Source: JBAZYK01 sp964582265
Lineage (GTDB): Bacteria > Patescibacteriota > Gracilibacteria > UBA1369
Assembly (NCBI GenBank): GCA_964582265.1
Contig: CAZOQT010000018.1
Span: 1-21,487 of the forward strand
Direction: 5' to 3'
Length of the DNA stretch: 21,487 nucleotides
The notes beneath the pieces are model-generated. The model worked only from the letters and a program-made list of their open reading frames with translations. It had not been told where the DNA came from and did not search any database. Made by a program: the position numbers and the translations under genes. Position 1 is the first letter of the stretch, and every line of letters starts with the position of its first letter. This document shows, one piece after another, positions 16,201-21,487 of this stretch.

Positions 16201-17209
16201 AACAGCAAGCGCGGTTTGGATTTTTTATGAACTATATAGCGCAACCGATAAAAGAAAAACAATAGCTGAAATAACCACCACCCTTGGTACATTTTACGCT
16301 GGGATGAAACTAACAGATTGGAAAGTCGGATCTAAATTACAAGAGCACCCAATGAAAAGGACAATTTTAGACATTATGGGTGGAATCGCTGTAACAATGG
16401 GCTTTAGCGAACCAATAAGTAAATTAGTTGAGAGCTTTTTGGATGTTATACCAGCAAGCCACGCCGTTTCGGATCGCTTAGGAAATATTTTAGAAGCACA
16501 GGAAATTAAAACTGTTTCCAAAATGGCCTTTTCAAGCTTAAAAGAAGGAGTCTTGAAAAAAGTAGCAGTGAAGGCTGCAGAAAAAATGGGTTATGCAGGC
16601 CTTGAAAAAGCTTTTGAAAAGAAAATTGAAAGTGCTTTTCTAAAACGCATCATGAGCTTTGCAGCCAGAGCCAGCTTTAAGAATATCATGGCCTCTCTTG
16701 GAGTGCGTGGCGCAGTAGCGGCAGGTATGATTGCGGATGATGCCACAGTAATCGGCGTATTGGACGATGTTATAGCCCTAGGATTAATTATTTGGATGGG
16801 CAAAGATATTATTGAAATTATTCAATTAATAAGAAACGCCTATAAAGTTCAAGACGAAATGGCTAAAAGAACAGGAAAATCTTTGTCGGAATTTAAGCCT
16901 GCCGATTTAACAAGTCAGACCGCAATTCAAAAAGAATTAAGCAAATATGGAAAAACAATTAACCAATTAAGCGATCTAACTGAAGAAGAATTATTCACAA
17001 TTTTAAGGACAGTGAATGTTCCAGTCACATTCGAAATTAGACGTAAAGGCGTAGATGGATATGAACGATGGACGCTGAAGGGTGGCGAAGCCGTTGGCAT
17101 TGCAATTTATGATGGGGCCAAAAAAGAAATTGCGTCTATTACAGACAAAGATGCCAGCAAGATTGACCAGTCACTCAAAGAAATGGAAAAACAAGAAAAG
17201 AAAGGCTAA
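13208..17209 (+). CDS. Unrecognised 1333-aa protein with hydrophobic segments and internal repeats
   Basis: I recognise no family. Residues 1-215 are very rich in K, E, Q and S and probably disordered or coiled coil, with no signal peptide. Gly/Ala-rich hydrophobic segments follow at about 225-243 (SAALAGVAALMAGYCAYEM) and 254-272. More lie at about 512-532, 568-582 (PFIIIGAGWGALTA), 996-1012 (ASAVWIFYELY), 1050-1070 and 1182-1202 (VIALGLIIWMG). Between two clusters of these lies a helical, charged part (610-750) and then four divergent repeats of about 50 residues (755-970). A fifth, poorer copy sits at the C-terminus (1274-1300). The layout could suit a multi-pass membrane protein, a pore-like assembly or a tape-measure-like scaffold; none is proven. 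Base composition and reading frame look native. It is convergent with elp3 (11 bp between stops). Confidence 0.88.
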   Translation: MSGEGKNPKAQPAENQEIENKKIDKETKPKQVKASLARQASEVERSFLAKKITEQKPPETNETPEESVDHEISNIDPNKEVREQLSAIRSLKIVGYPLFAKLFEAGLKPDKVKNLSDLKDISANIKAKIENSTEKKALDKLQQIASLQNSKLYKEIAAQPTGQDDELDSFKWQTFIEKVKQAYQEALKAKNSIGSISEKSSKKDYKEDAPWYEKAANWAKKNPGSAALAGVAALMAGYCAYEMLNKENDTKEKLLAAGGFTISGLALGGILGKDTFSWIRDNKLLSGAKLDRFKELISNGQYIKAFSSLLEAADPNWEKYKDIAEKISKKTDKKISTLAVEAIADVKYSDFTSSLRDVADWGKELLNRFTGLGLVSGIMEGSPEIKEQTKILKDYLKSKDSEIKSLIDAGKLTNSSKIAEVLAALEGVEIKSVPTKSKDKKEPSAADVADYATGSIAAVSQETMNEFNAVAKNAKPLQEFLSKSEKMSMTEILAHPINYMGEFITAATNSGLTVVLGAGKVLLWNGYKFITFTSVKTLFDTAVTLTESVFRPTVKWGDSVKTYLYNASPFIIIGAGWGALTAKTANGTRGILPSMVGMIEGAGKGAIFPVEAIKIHARAAQYMYRGAKDIGFNARALSIRKPDLVIQALEEKAAFHAKIAKEYELMYSAQTKSLIYPEKWYARALSSKERVLALQKEHLKNFVDTFNELQDLKLKEATSLGKKYEKITLRAEGDGNIKQATDIMDRYIKSTNEEITEIKGKPGNYQFKGDEIPITNAELEAKINEIRSQKPLDKVTPQDLWERETIKEAKEAICKTKYEIVTKVSGTTDTYRYRGSQVEIPDGDIKAKMLNGNLQEQDALKALFEEKLLKPIEIKTKGDAHTYKFQEQEFTLKEGEINAKMTSGISREEAIKKLIYEKTVAHVTVQDVKVDPHTGVHEYTVNGEKIKPTDLSKPSTMEEIRAKFAEELSKKGISVDFQKLAKEAKYMQYFGVFEKIFGTASAVWIFYELYSATDKRKTIAEITTTLGTFYAGMKLTDWKVGSKLQEHPMKRTILDIMGGIAVTMGFSEPISKLVESFLDVIPASHAVSDRLGNILEAQEIKTVSKMAFSSLKEGVLKKVAVKAAEKMGYAGLEKAFEKKIESAFLKRIMSFAARASFKNIMASLGVRGAVAAGMIADDATVIGVLDDVIALGLIIWMGKDIIEIIQLIRNAYKVQDEMAKRTGKSLSEFKPADLTSQTAIQKELSKYGKTINQLSDLTEEELFTILRTVNVPVTFEIRRKGVDGYERWTLKGGEAVGIAIYDGAKKEIASITDKDASKIDQSLKEMEKQEKKG
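15470..16117 (+). repeat. Four divergent protein-level repeats inside the 1333-aa gene
   Basis: Units start at residues 755, 818, 872 and 922. Each runs as a short beta strand (ITEIKGK, YEIVTKV, IEIKTKG, VTVQDVK), then an aromatic hairpin (NYQFKG, TYRYRG, TYKFQE, EYTVNG). A helix follows with an AK(I/M) or AKF motif (LEAKI, IKAKM, INAKM, IRAKF) and an acidic stretch ending in E-rich helix. The conserved tyrosines are Y765, Y831, Y883 and Y939, spaced 66, 52 and 56 residues apart. The DNA is not repetitive, so the duplications are old. Confidence 0.7.
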
Positions 17210-17220
17210 ACCCAGACTCA

Positions 17221-18825
17221 CTATAGATGCTTCACCATATAGGTACCCTCTAACTCATATCCTAATTTCCTGTAATATTCGCGAACTCCAATTCCACTGA
17301 TTACAGCCAATTTTTTATAACCGTTTTTTTTACTAACCTCTTCAGCCTGCATCATCATTCGTCTACCCAAGCCAATGTGTTGAGAGGCTTTGTTTTCTCG
17401 ACGAGAAATTTCGACCTGCTCGCCATATGTATGAACCTCACGCACAAGCGCAGCACCTTCGAGCTCTTTAATAAAATGTTTTTTACCGTTCAAGCTATAG
17501 GAAGAAAAACGCAATCTTAATAATGCGCATATTTTATCTTTCTTCACATCATCGTAGCTAATGAAAAATTCTTGACCATTAGAAGCCTCCATTGGCTTAA
17601 TATTTAGAGTTAAGTCATCAAAATTGACCTGCTCATTTTTGATTTCTCTGCAGCGAATACAGCGGCATTGTAGTCCCCTTTTCTTCATTTCTTCCTCCAC
17701 AAATTGGCGCAAATTAGACATTTTTGAACCACCCAAAATAGTAGGTGCAGGAATATCTCGATACATCCTGGTTACACGACAATATTCGGGAATCACTTGT
17801 GAAATTTTGATCATCAACTCTACCAACTCAGAATCAGAATAAGGCTTATGTTTGCCTTCTTTGTGGATCTTTTCCAGTTGTGACCAGGGCACAACCATTG
17901 TTGGATAAATCTTCATCCAATCTGGTCTATAAGCGGGATTTTTAAAAATTTCCACCATGTCTTCATAATCAATTTCTGGCGTGCTGCCATAAAGATTAGG
18001 CATCATATGACAATTGATTTTATAGGCGCTGTCACGCATGAGCTGGATTGCGCGTTTAGTTTCTGCAATACCGTGATCACGCTTATTCAATTCCAGGACT
18101 TTATCATTCAAACTTTGCACCCCAATTTCAATTTTTGTGCATCCCAAATTACGCAATCTAATTAGCTCTTTTTCTGTAATGTGATCTGGCCTTGTTTCAA
18201 AAGAAAGCCCAATACATCTATGTTCTGCGGTTTCATTTATCTTTTGTGCCTGCGCTAAACTACGCGATTTTTTTTGCACGGAGCCAGAATCACCTGAATA
18301 TGTGTTAAGCGCGTTAAAAATTCCACGTGTAAATTCTGTTTGATATCGATGCGGATAAAATGAAAATGTACCACCTGAAACAATCACATCAAGCTTATCC
18401 GTCTTATGACCTGTTTTATCCAGACTCTTAAGGCGGTTTAAAGTTTGCTTATAAGAATCAAAGTCATTCAAAATCGCCCTCATAATTGCCGGCTCATTGG
18501 AAAGATAGCTTTTTGGCATTTCCGGCTCGGTTGGGCAAAAAATGCAACGCCCAGGACAAGGATAAGCTTTGGTTATAACTGTAATAGAAGCAATTCCAGA
18601 AAGAGATCTAACTCCCCTTTTTCGCAAAAATTTTAAGAATTTTTGATCATCAGGAAGTTCGCCCAATTTTACAAGCTCTCTGTACACCTCAATAAGTTCT
18701 GAATTCGCAGGAAAACTTTTGCCATGGTGGATAGAAAACTTGCTCTTAAGCTCATGCAAATGCTTGTAATCCTTCACTTTTAAACGATAAGCTTCTTTAA
18801 CTAATTGTTTTAAACCTTCAGTCAC
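17221..18825 (-). CDS. elp3: Elp3: radical SAM/GNAT tRNA wobble-uridine modification enzyme
   Basis: Elp3 makes 5-carboxymethyluridine (cm5U) at tRNA position 34 from acetyl-CoA and SAM radical chemistry. It is the catalytic core of eukaryotic Elongator and acts alone in archaea and some bacteria. The 534-aa protein has the 4Fe-4S motif CPGRCIFC (C90, C94, C97), followed by EPAIMRAI (111-118) and SGGTF (150-154) in the radical SAM domain. KIYPTMVVPW, RDIPAP and RCIRCRE are Elp3 hallmarks. A C-terminal GNAT domain (about 400-534) carries the acetyl-CoA loop HIGLGRR and ends in YYRKLGYELEGTYMVKHL. The start is a GTG. A Trm9-like methyltransferase is divergent from it across 86 bp. The enzyme is uncommon in bacteria. 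Confidence 0.94.
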   Translation of the reverse strand: MTEGLKQLVKEAYRLKVKDYKHLHELKSKFSIHHGKSFPANSELIEVYRELVKLGELPDDQKFLKFLRKRGVRSLSGIASITVITKAYPCPGRCIFCPTEPEMPKSYLSNEPAIMRAILNDFDSYKQTLNRLKSLDKTGHKTDKLDVIVSGGTFSFYPHRYQTEFTRGIFNALNTYSGDSGSVQKKSRSLAQAQKINETAEHRCIGLSFETRPDHITEKELIRLRNLGCTKIEIGVQSLNDKVLELNKRDHGIAETKRAIQLMRDSAYKINCHMMPNLYGSTPEIDYEDMVEIFKNPAYRPDWMKIYPTMVVPWSQLEKIHKEGKHKPYSDSELVELMIKISQVIPEYCRVTRMYRDIPAPTILGGSKMSNLRQFVEEEMKKRGLQCRCIRCREIKNEQVNFDDLTLNIKPMEASNGQEFFISYDDVKKDKICALLRLRFSSYSLNGKKHFIKELEGAALVREVHTYGEQVEISRRENKASQHIGLGRRMMMQAEEVSKKNGYKKLAVISGIGVREYYRKLGYELEGTYMVKHL

Positions 18826-18846
18826 GTTTTCTTTTTTATAAATAAA

Positions 18847-18852
18847 TGTATA
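18847..18852 (-). promoter_or_regulatory. Possible -10 of elp3
   Basis: TATACA on the minus strand (18852-18847) would place the start near 18840, about 15 nt before the GTG at 18825. No convincing -35 is present. Confidence 0.4.
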
Positions 18853-18900
18853 CTTGATCAGGGAATTTTGGCCCTAAATAAAACAATATTGCTCGCACAT

Positions 18901-18906
18901 TATACG
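18901..18906 (+). promoter_or_regulatory. -10 of the methyltransferase, predicting a leaderless transcript
   Basis: TATACG (18901-18906) would give transcription starting around 18912-18913, at the ATG at 18912 itself. No good -35 is seen. The box lies about 50 bp from the elp3 -10 on the other strand. Confidence 0.42.
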
Positions 18907-18911
18907 AAAAA

Positions 18912-19671
18912 ATGAGAGAAAATAAAGAAAAAAAGCTTCTAAATAAGGTAAAAGCAACTTACAACTTAATTGCAAACGAATTTTCTGACTCCAGACACGC
19001 AAACTGGGAGGAATTCGCATTTTTTTCAAAATACCTATTTCCGAATTGCAGAATGATTGATTTGGGCTGTGGAAATGGCCGTCTAATAAACTTTCTTGAA
19101 GAAAACAAATACAACAAAAAAAAAACCAAGTACCACTATCTAGGAGTAGACAATAGTGAAAATCTAATCGAAAAAGCCAAAACACTTCACCCTAATCACA
19201 AATTTATACTCGGGGATCAACTAGCTATCCCAGAAAAAAACAATTCAACTGATCTGATTTTTAATATAGCTGCGTTTCATCACATTCCAAGTCCAAAATT
19301 GCAAGTACAAGCATTAAAAGAGATGAAGCGAGTACTAAAAAAAGACGGTATTATAATAATAACCGTTTGGAACCTATGGCAAAAGCGTTACATTAAATCG
19401 ATTATAAAAGCAGGATTGAAATGGCTTTTTACCTTAGGATATTATCGCTTCAACGATCTATTTGTCCCCTGNNNNNNNNNNTAAAGAGAAAATACCAAGG
19501 TATTATCATGCCTTTTTACCAACAGAGCTCCAGAAAATAGTACAAAAAGCTGAATTGGAAATAATGGAAATCTTTGCCGTAAAAGGTGGAAAAAAAGTAA
19601 AACTGGGTAAAAGCAATAATATCTGTTTGATAGCAAAAAAATATGAACCCAAAATCACCAGAAAGAATTAA
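18912..19671 (+). CDS. Trm9/ALKBH8-like SAM-dependent methyltransferase, interrupted by an assembly gap
   Basis: A class I methyltransferase of about 250 aa, split on paper by 10 N. SAM motif I is DLGCGNGR (50-57); post-motif II is GVD (78-80). What sets it apart is similarity to the Trm9/ALKBH8 methyltransferase domain: an N-terminal FSDSRHANW (24-32), like the FSxTRxxPW of that family, then AAFHHIPS (120-127) and VWNLWQK (152-158). After the gap comes PRYYHAF, matching the family's RYYHVF block. The codon at the gap edge, VP-TGN, could be the W of the VPW motif. Those enzymes methylate cm5U34 to mcm5U34, the step after Elp3, whose gene is adjacent and divergent. The two halves are in different frames as drawn, so the true gap must be a multiple of three. 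The end overlaps the next gene by 29 nt. A different small-molecule substrate remains possible. Confidence 0.72.
19472..19481. other. Assembly gap (10 N)
   Basis: Ten N bases lie inside the methyltransferase gene. As drawn the frame shifts by one across the gap. The intact family-like sequence on both sides implies a missing length divisible by three, so the 10 N is probably a placeholder of arbitrary size. Confidence 0.97.
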
Positions 19672-20431
19672 AATTTTAGATGTCGCATTTGATTGTGTAA
19701 CAAGTAAAGAAGCCTTACAAATATCATTGAATGCGCTTCAGACAGTTAATTCATTGCCCAAAAATCCACCGCAACAAAACAAAGGAGTTTTTTTTATTGC
19801 GACCCCAAACCCGGAAATGCTATTGGAGGCAAGAAAAAATCCAGAGTTTAAGCAAATTCTAAATGCAAAAACAAATTTAAATATTCCTGATGGAATTGGA
19901 ATTATTTTTGCATCTAAATTTACAAAAAGGGCTTTACCAGAACGTGTAACTGGGACAGATCTTCTTCAGGCGATATGCCATTTTGTACCAAAGGGTACAA
20001 AAATATTTTTACTTGGAGCCGCCCCGGGTGTTGCCGAAAAAGTAAAATCTAAACTAAAGAGCAAGTATTCACAAATAAATATTGTGGGAACATTAAGCGG
20101 CTCCCCTTCCCCCGCAGAAGAGTCGGAAATCATCAAGAAAATTAATAACAGCGATGCTCAAATTTTGTTTGTGGCTTTTGGAGCGCCAAAACAAGAAATG
20201 TGGATAGCCAGAAATATAAAAAGCATGCCAAAATTAAAACTAGCAATGGGTATAGGCGGCGCATTCGATTTTATTGCTGGAATTAAAAAGCGCGCACCAT
20301 ATTTAATGCGCAAAACTGGACTAGAGTGGCTATTTAGACTAATTATCGAACCACGTCGTATTAAACGCATCTATAACGCCACAATCAAGTTTCCAATATT
20401 CTTTTTAATTGATAAATTAAAGCGGAAGTAG
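19643..20431 (+). CDS. WecG/TagA/CpsF-family (GT26) glycosyltransferase
   Basis: Transfers an N-acetylmannosamine-type sugar (or its uronic acid) from UDP to a lipid-linked acceptor in teichoic-acid or surface-polysaccharide synthesis. The 262 aa show the family blocks in order: TPNPEML (54-60), PDGIGI with probable catalytic D83, RVTGTDLL (101-108) and FLLGAAPG (122-129). FVAFGAPKQEMW (176-187), GIGGAFDFIAG (203-213) and KRAPYLMRKTGLEWLFRL (216-233) follow. The C-terminal EPRRIKRI and basic tail are typical of the membrane-targeting appendage. It begins 29 nt before the end of the methyltransferase and is probably cotranscribed with it. It is convergent with the ABC permease, with 7 bp between stops. 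Confidence 0.93.
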   Translation: MNPKSPERIKILDVAFDCVTSKEALQISLNALQTVNSLPKNPPQQNKGVFFIATPNPEMLLEARKNPEFKQILNAKTNLNIPDGIGIIFASKFTKRALPERVTGTDLLQAICHFVPKGTKIFLLGAAPGVAEKVKSKLKSKYSQINIVGTLSGSPSPAEESEIIKKINNSDAQILFVAFGAPKQEMWIARNIKSMPKLKLAMGIGGAFDFIAGIKKRAPYLMRKTGLEWLFRLIIEPRRIKRIYNATIKFPIFFLIDKLKRK

Positions 20432-20438
20432 GTTGGAT

Positions 20439-21487
20439 CTATTTATCAGCTCTTAAAGCTTCAATCGGCTGCAGTTCAGCAGCTTTTTTAGCAGGCCCAA
20501 CTCCAAACACAATTCCAAAACCTAAAGTTACAAAAAATCCCAATAAAAATGATGAGACTGAAACTCCCATTTTTAAATTAACCCCAGCCTGCCCTGCGAT
20601 AAAGTTAATCAAAAAGCTTAATAAAGCACCAAATATAATTCCCAACAATCCTCCAAGCAAAGTGATCGTAAGTGCCTCAATTAAAAATTGCAACAAAATA
20701 TCACGTCGGCGCGCCCCTACTGCCTTCCTTAATCCAATTTCAGCAATTCTTTCGGTTACGCTAACGTACATAATATTCATTATTCCAACGCCACCTACAA
20801 TCAAAGAAATGGACGCAATTGCTCCAAATAACAATGAAACAGCGCCAAAGACAACATTTATTATATCCATAGTTTCCTGTGATGTCTGGACATTAAAATC
20901 ATCTTTTTTCAAATCATTGCCTTTGATCCCATGCTCTTTGCGTAAGAAGCGTCTAATATCATCAGAAGTTTCAAGCGTCTTGGCGGGGTTTTTAAGTTGA
21001 ACCACAAAAAAAGACATGTAATCTATGCCAAGCAACAATTTTTGTGCAGTTTTTATTGGTATATAAACATATTCATCATAGTTCTGAAAAAATACAGCTC
21101 CACGTGGCTCCATAACTCCTATCACCTTAAAATTGAGGTTTTTTACCCTAATAATTTTCCCAATTGGATCAGCATTACCAAACAGATCTTGCTTAATTGA
21201 CGTTCCAAGTACAGCCACTCTTGCCAAACTATCATTTTCACTCTCAGTAAAAAACCTACCTTTTTCAACCTCACTTTGATCAATCTTTAAAAGACTCGGC
21301 ATGGTTCCGTAAATCATGCTACTTCTGGACTTGTCCTCATAAACAACTTTTTCCTGAGCAAAATTTGCGCCATAACTGTCATTTACATTTGGAATTTTTT
21401 TAACGCCCTCAACGTCAGAAATTTTCATTGTTTTAATTTGCACTCCAGTAGCAATAGCCGCACCAGAACTTGCCACGTCCGTATTTG
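20439..21487 (-). CDS. MacB/FtsX-like ABC transporter permease, N-terminus beyond window
   Basis: C-terminal 349 codons or so of a permease of the MacB-type ABC family, which forms mechanotransmission efflux or export systems with an ABC ATPase. The extracytoplasmic MacB core domain fills the first two thirds (PKIGKIIRV-like beta-rich part, YVYIPI, then KKDDFNV). The FtsX domain follows with a helix at about VFGAVSLLFGAIASISLIVG. The signature block GIMNIMYVSVTERIAEIGLR, the RKAVGARRRDI coupling helix and two further membrane helices follow. It ends in LQPIEALRADK. The first membrane helix and the start lie outside the window; the frame is open up to 21487, and a GTG at 21474-21476 is internal, not the start. 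The ATPase partner is probably just upstream. Confidence 0.9.
   Translation of the reverse strand, partial: NTDVASSGAAIATGVQIKTMKISDVEGVKKIPNVNDSYGANFAQEKVVYEDKSRSSMIYGTMPSLLKIDQSEVEKGRFFTESENDSLARVAVLGTSIKQDLFGNADPIGKIIRVKNLNFKVIGVMEPRGAVFFQNYDEYVYIPIKTAQKLLLGIDYMSFFVVQLKNPAKTLETSDDIRRFLRKEHGIKGNDLKKDDFNVQTSQETMDIINVVFGAVSLLFGAIASISLIVGGVGIMNIMYVSVTERIAEIGLRKAVGARRRDILLQFLIEALTITLLGGLLGIIFGALLSFLINFIAGQAGVNLKMGVSVSSFLLGFFVTLGFGIVFGVGPAKKAAELQPIEALRADK
20468..20489 (+). terminator. Intrinsic terminator of the glycosyltransferase, inside the permease coding end
   Basis: A 5-bp stem GCTGC (20468-20472) with GCAGC (20479-20483), extendable by one G-T pair, closes a 6-nt loop and is followed by six T (20484-20489). 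It lies 37 nt after the glycosyltransferase stop, within the last codons of the opposing permease gene. Confidence 0.62.

Noticed and set aside
16294..16803. Minus-strand open frames inside the 1333-aa gene
   Set aside because: Short, low-complexity translations antisense to a long coding frame with its own promoter; no independent support.
19442..19636. Minus-strand open frame running across the N gap
   Set aside because: It depends on the undefined bases and is antisense to the conserved methyltransferase C-terminus.
1..21487. CRISPR array, insertion sequence or prophage
   Set aside because: No regularly spaced direct repeats, transposase, integrase or phage structural gene is visible; the large hydrophobic protein alone does not indicate a phage.

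Overview
This window looks like a piece of a metagenome-assembled genome from an AT-rich bacterium, most likely of the Patescibacteria/CPR type (perhaps Peregrinibacteria-like; the phylum is an inference). The pointers are a 10-N scaffold gap at 19472-19481, very tight packing, housekeeping genes out of their usual operons, a FemAB-type transferase, an Elp3 homologue, and two large proteins I cannot place in any family. The standard bacterial code fits. Genes end in TAA, TAG and TGA, and no recognised gene has an in-frame TGA, so the UGA=Gly code of Gracilibacteria/Absconditabacteria does not apply.

Layout. 1-54(-): 5' part of tRNA-Leu(CAA), divergent from obgE. 189-2149(+): obgE-pth (GTPase, peptidyl-tRNA hydrolase), then rplU (L21) from its own probable promoter. 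2564-3541(-): RluD-type pseudouridine synthase, convergent with rplU. 3685-7908(+): tyrS, a PocR-PAS sensor-like protein and recG, with a 2-nt gap and then a 59-nt overlap. 7926-11168(-): a three-gene operon of transglutaminase-like protein, DegT-family PLP aminotransferase and FemAB-like aminoacyl transferase, with overlapping ends. 11396-13051(-) and 13208-17209(+): two unrecognised genes, a 551-aa soluble-looking protein and a 1333-aa protein with hydrophobic segments, firing divergently from two good promoters. 17221-18825(-) and 18912-19671(+): Elp3 and, divergent from it, a methyltransferase that resembles the Trm9/ALKBH8 wobble-uridine methyltransferases. 19643-20431(+): WecG/TagA/CpsF glycosyltransferase overlapping the methyltransferase. 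20439-21487(-): C-terminal part of a MacB-like ABC permease running off the window.

How the genes may work together. obgE, pth, rplU, rluD, tyrS, elp3 and the tRNA serve translation. Elp3 plus the Trm9-like enzyme could form a eukaryote-like cm5U to mcm5U wobble-modification route in a bacterium, which I regard as the most interesting hypothesis here. The transglutaminase/DegT/FemAB operon and the WecG homologue point to cell-envelope chemistry.

Two architectural themes recur. First, every confidently placed -10 box lies so close to its start codon that transcripts would be leaderless or carry leaders of about 3-20 nt, and I see no Shine-Dalgarno sequence at those starts. Second, four convergent gene pairs are separated by only 4-17 bp, and in two of them the intrinsic terminator of one gene lies inside the coding sequence of the opposing gene. 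No CRISPR array, insertion sequence or phage gene is visible.
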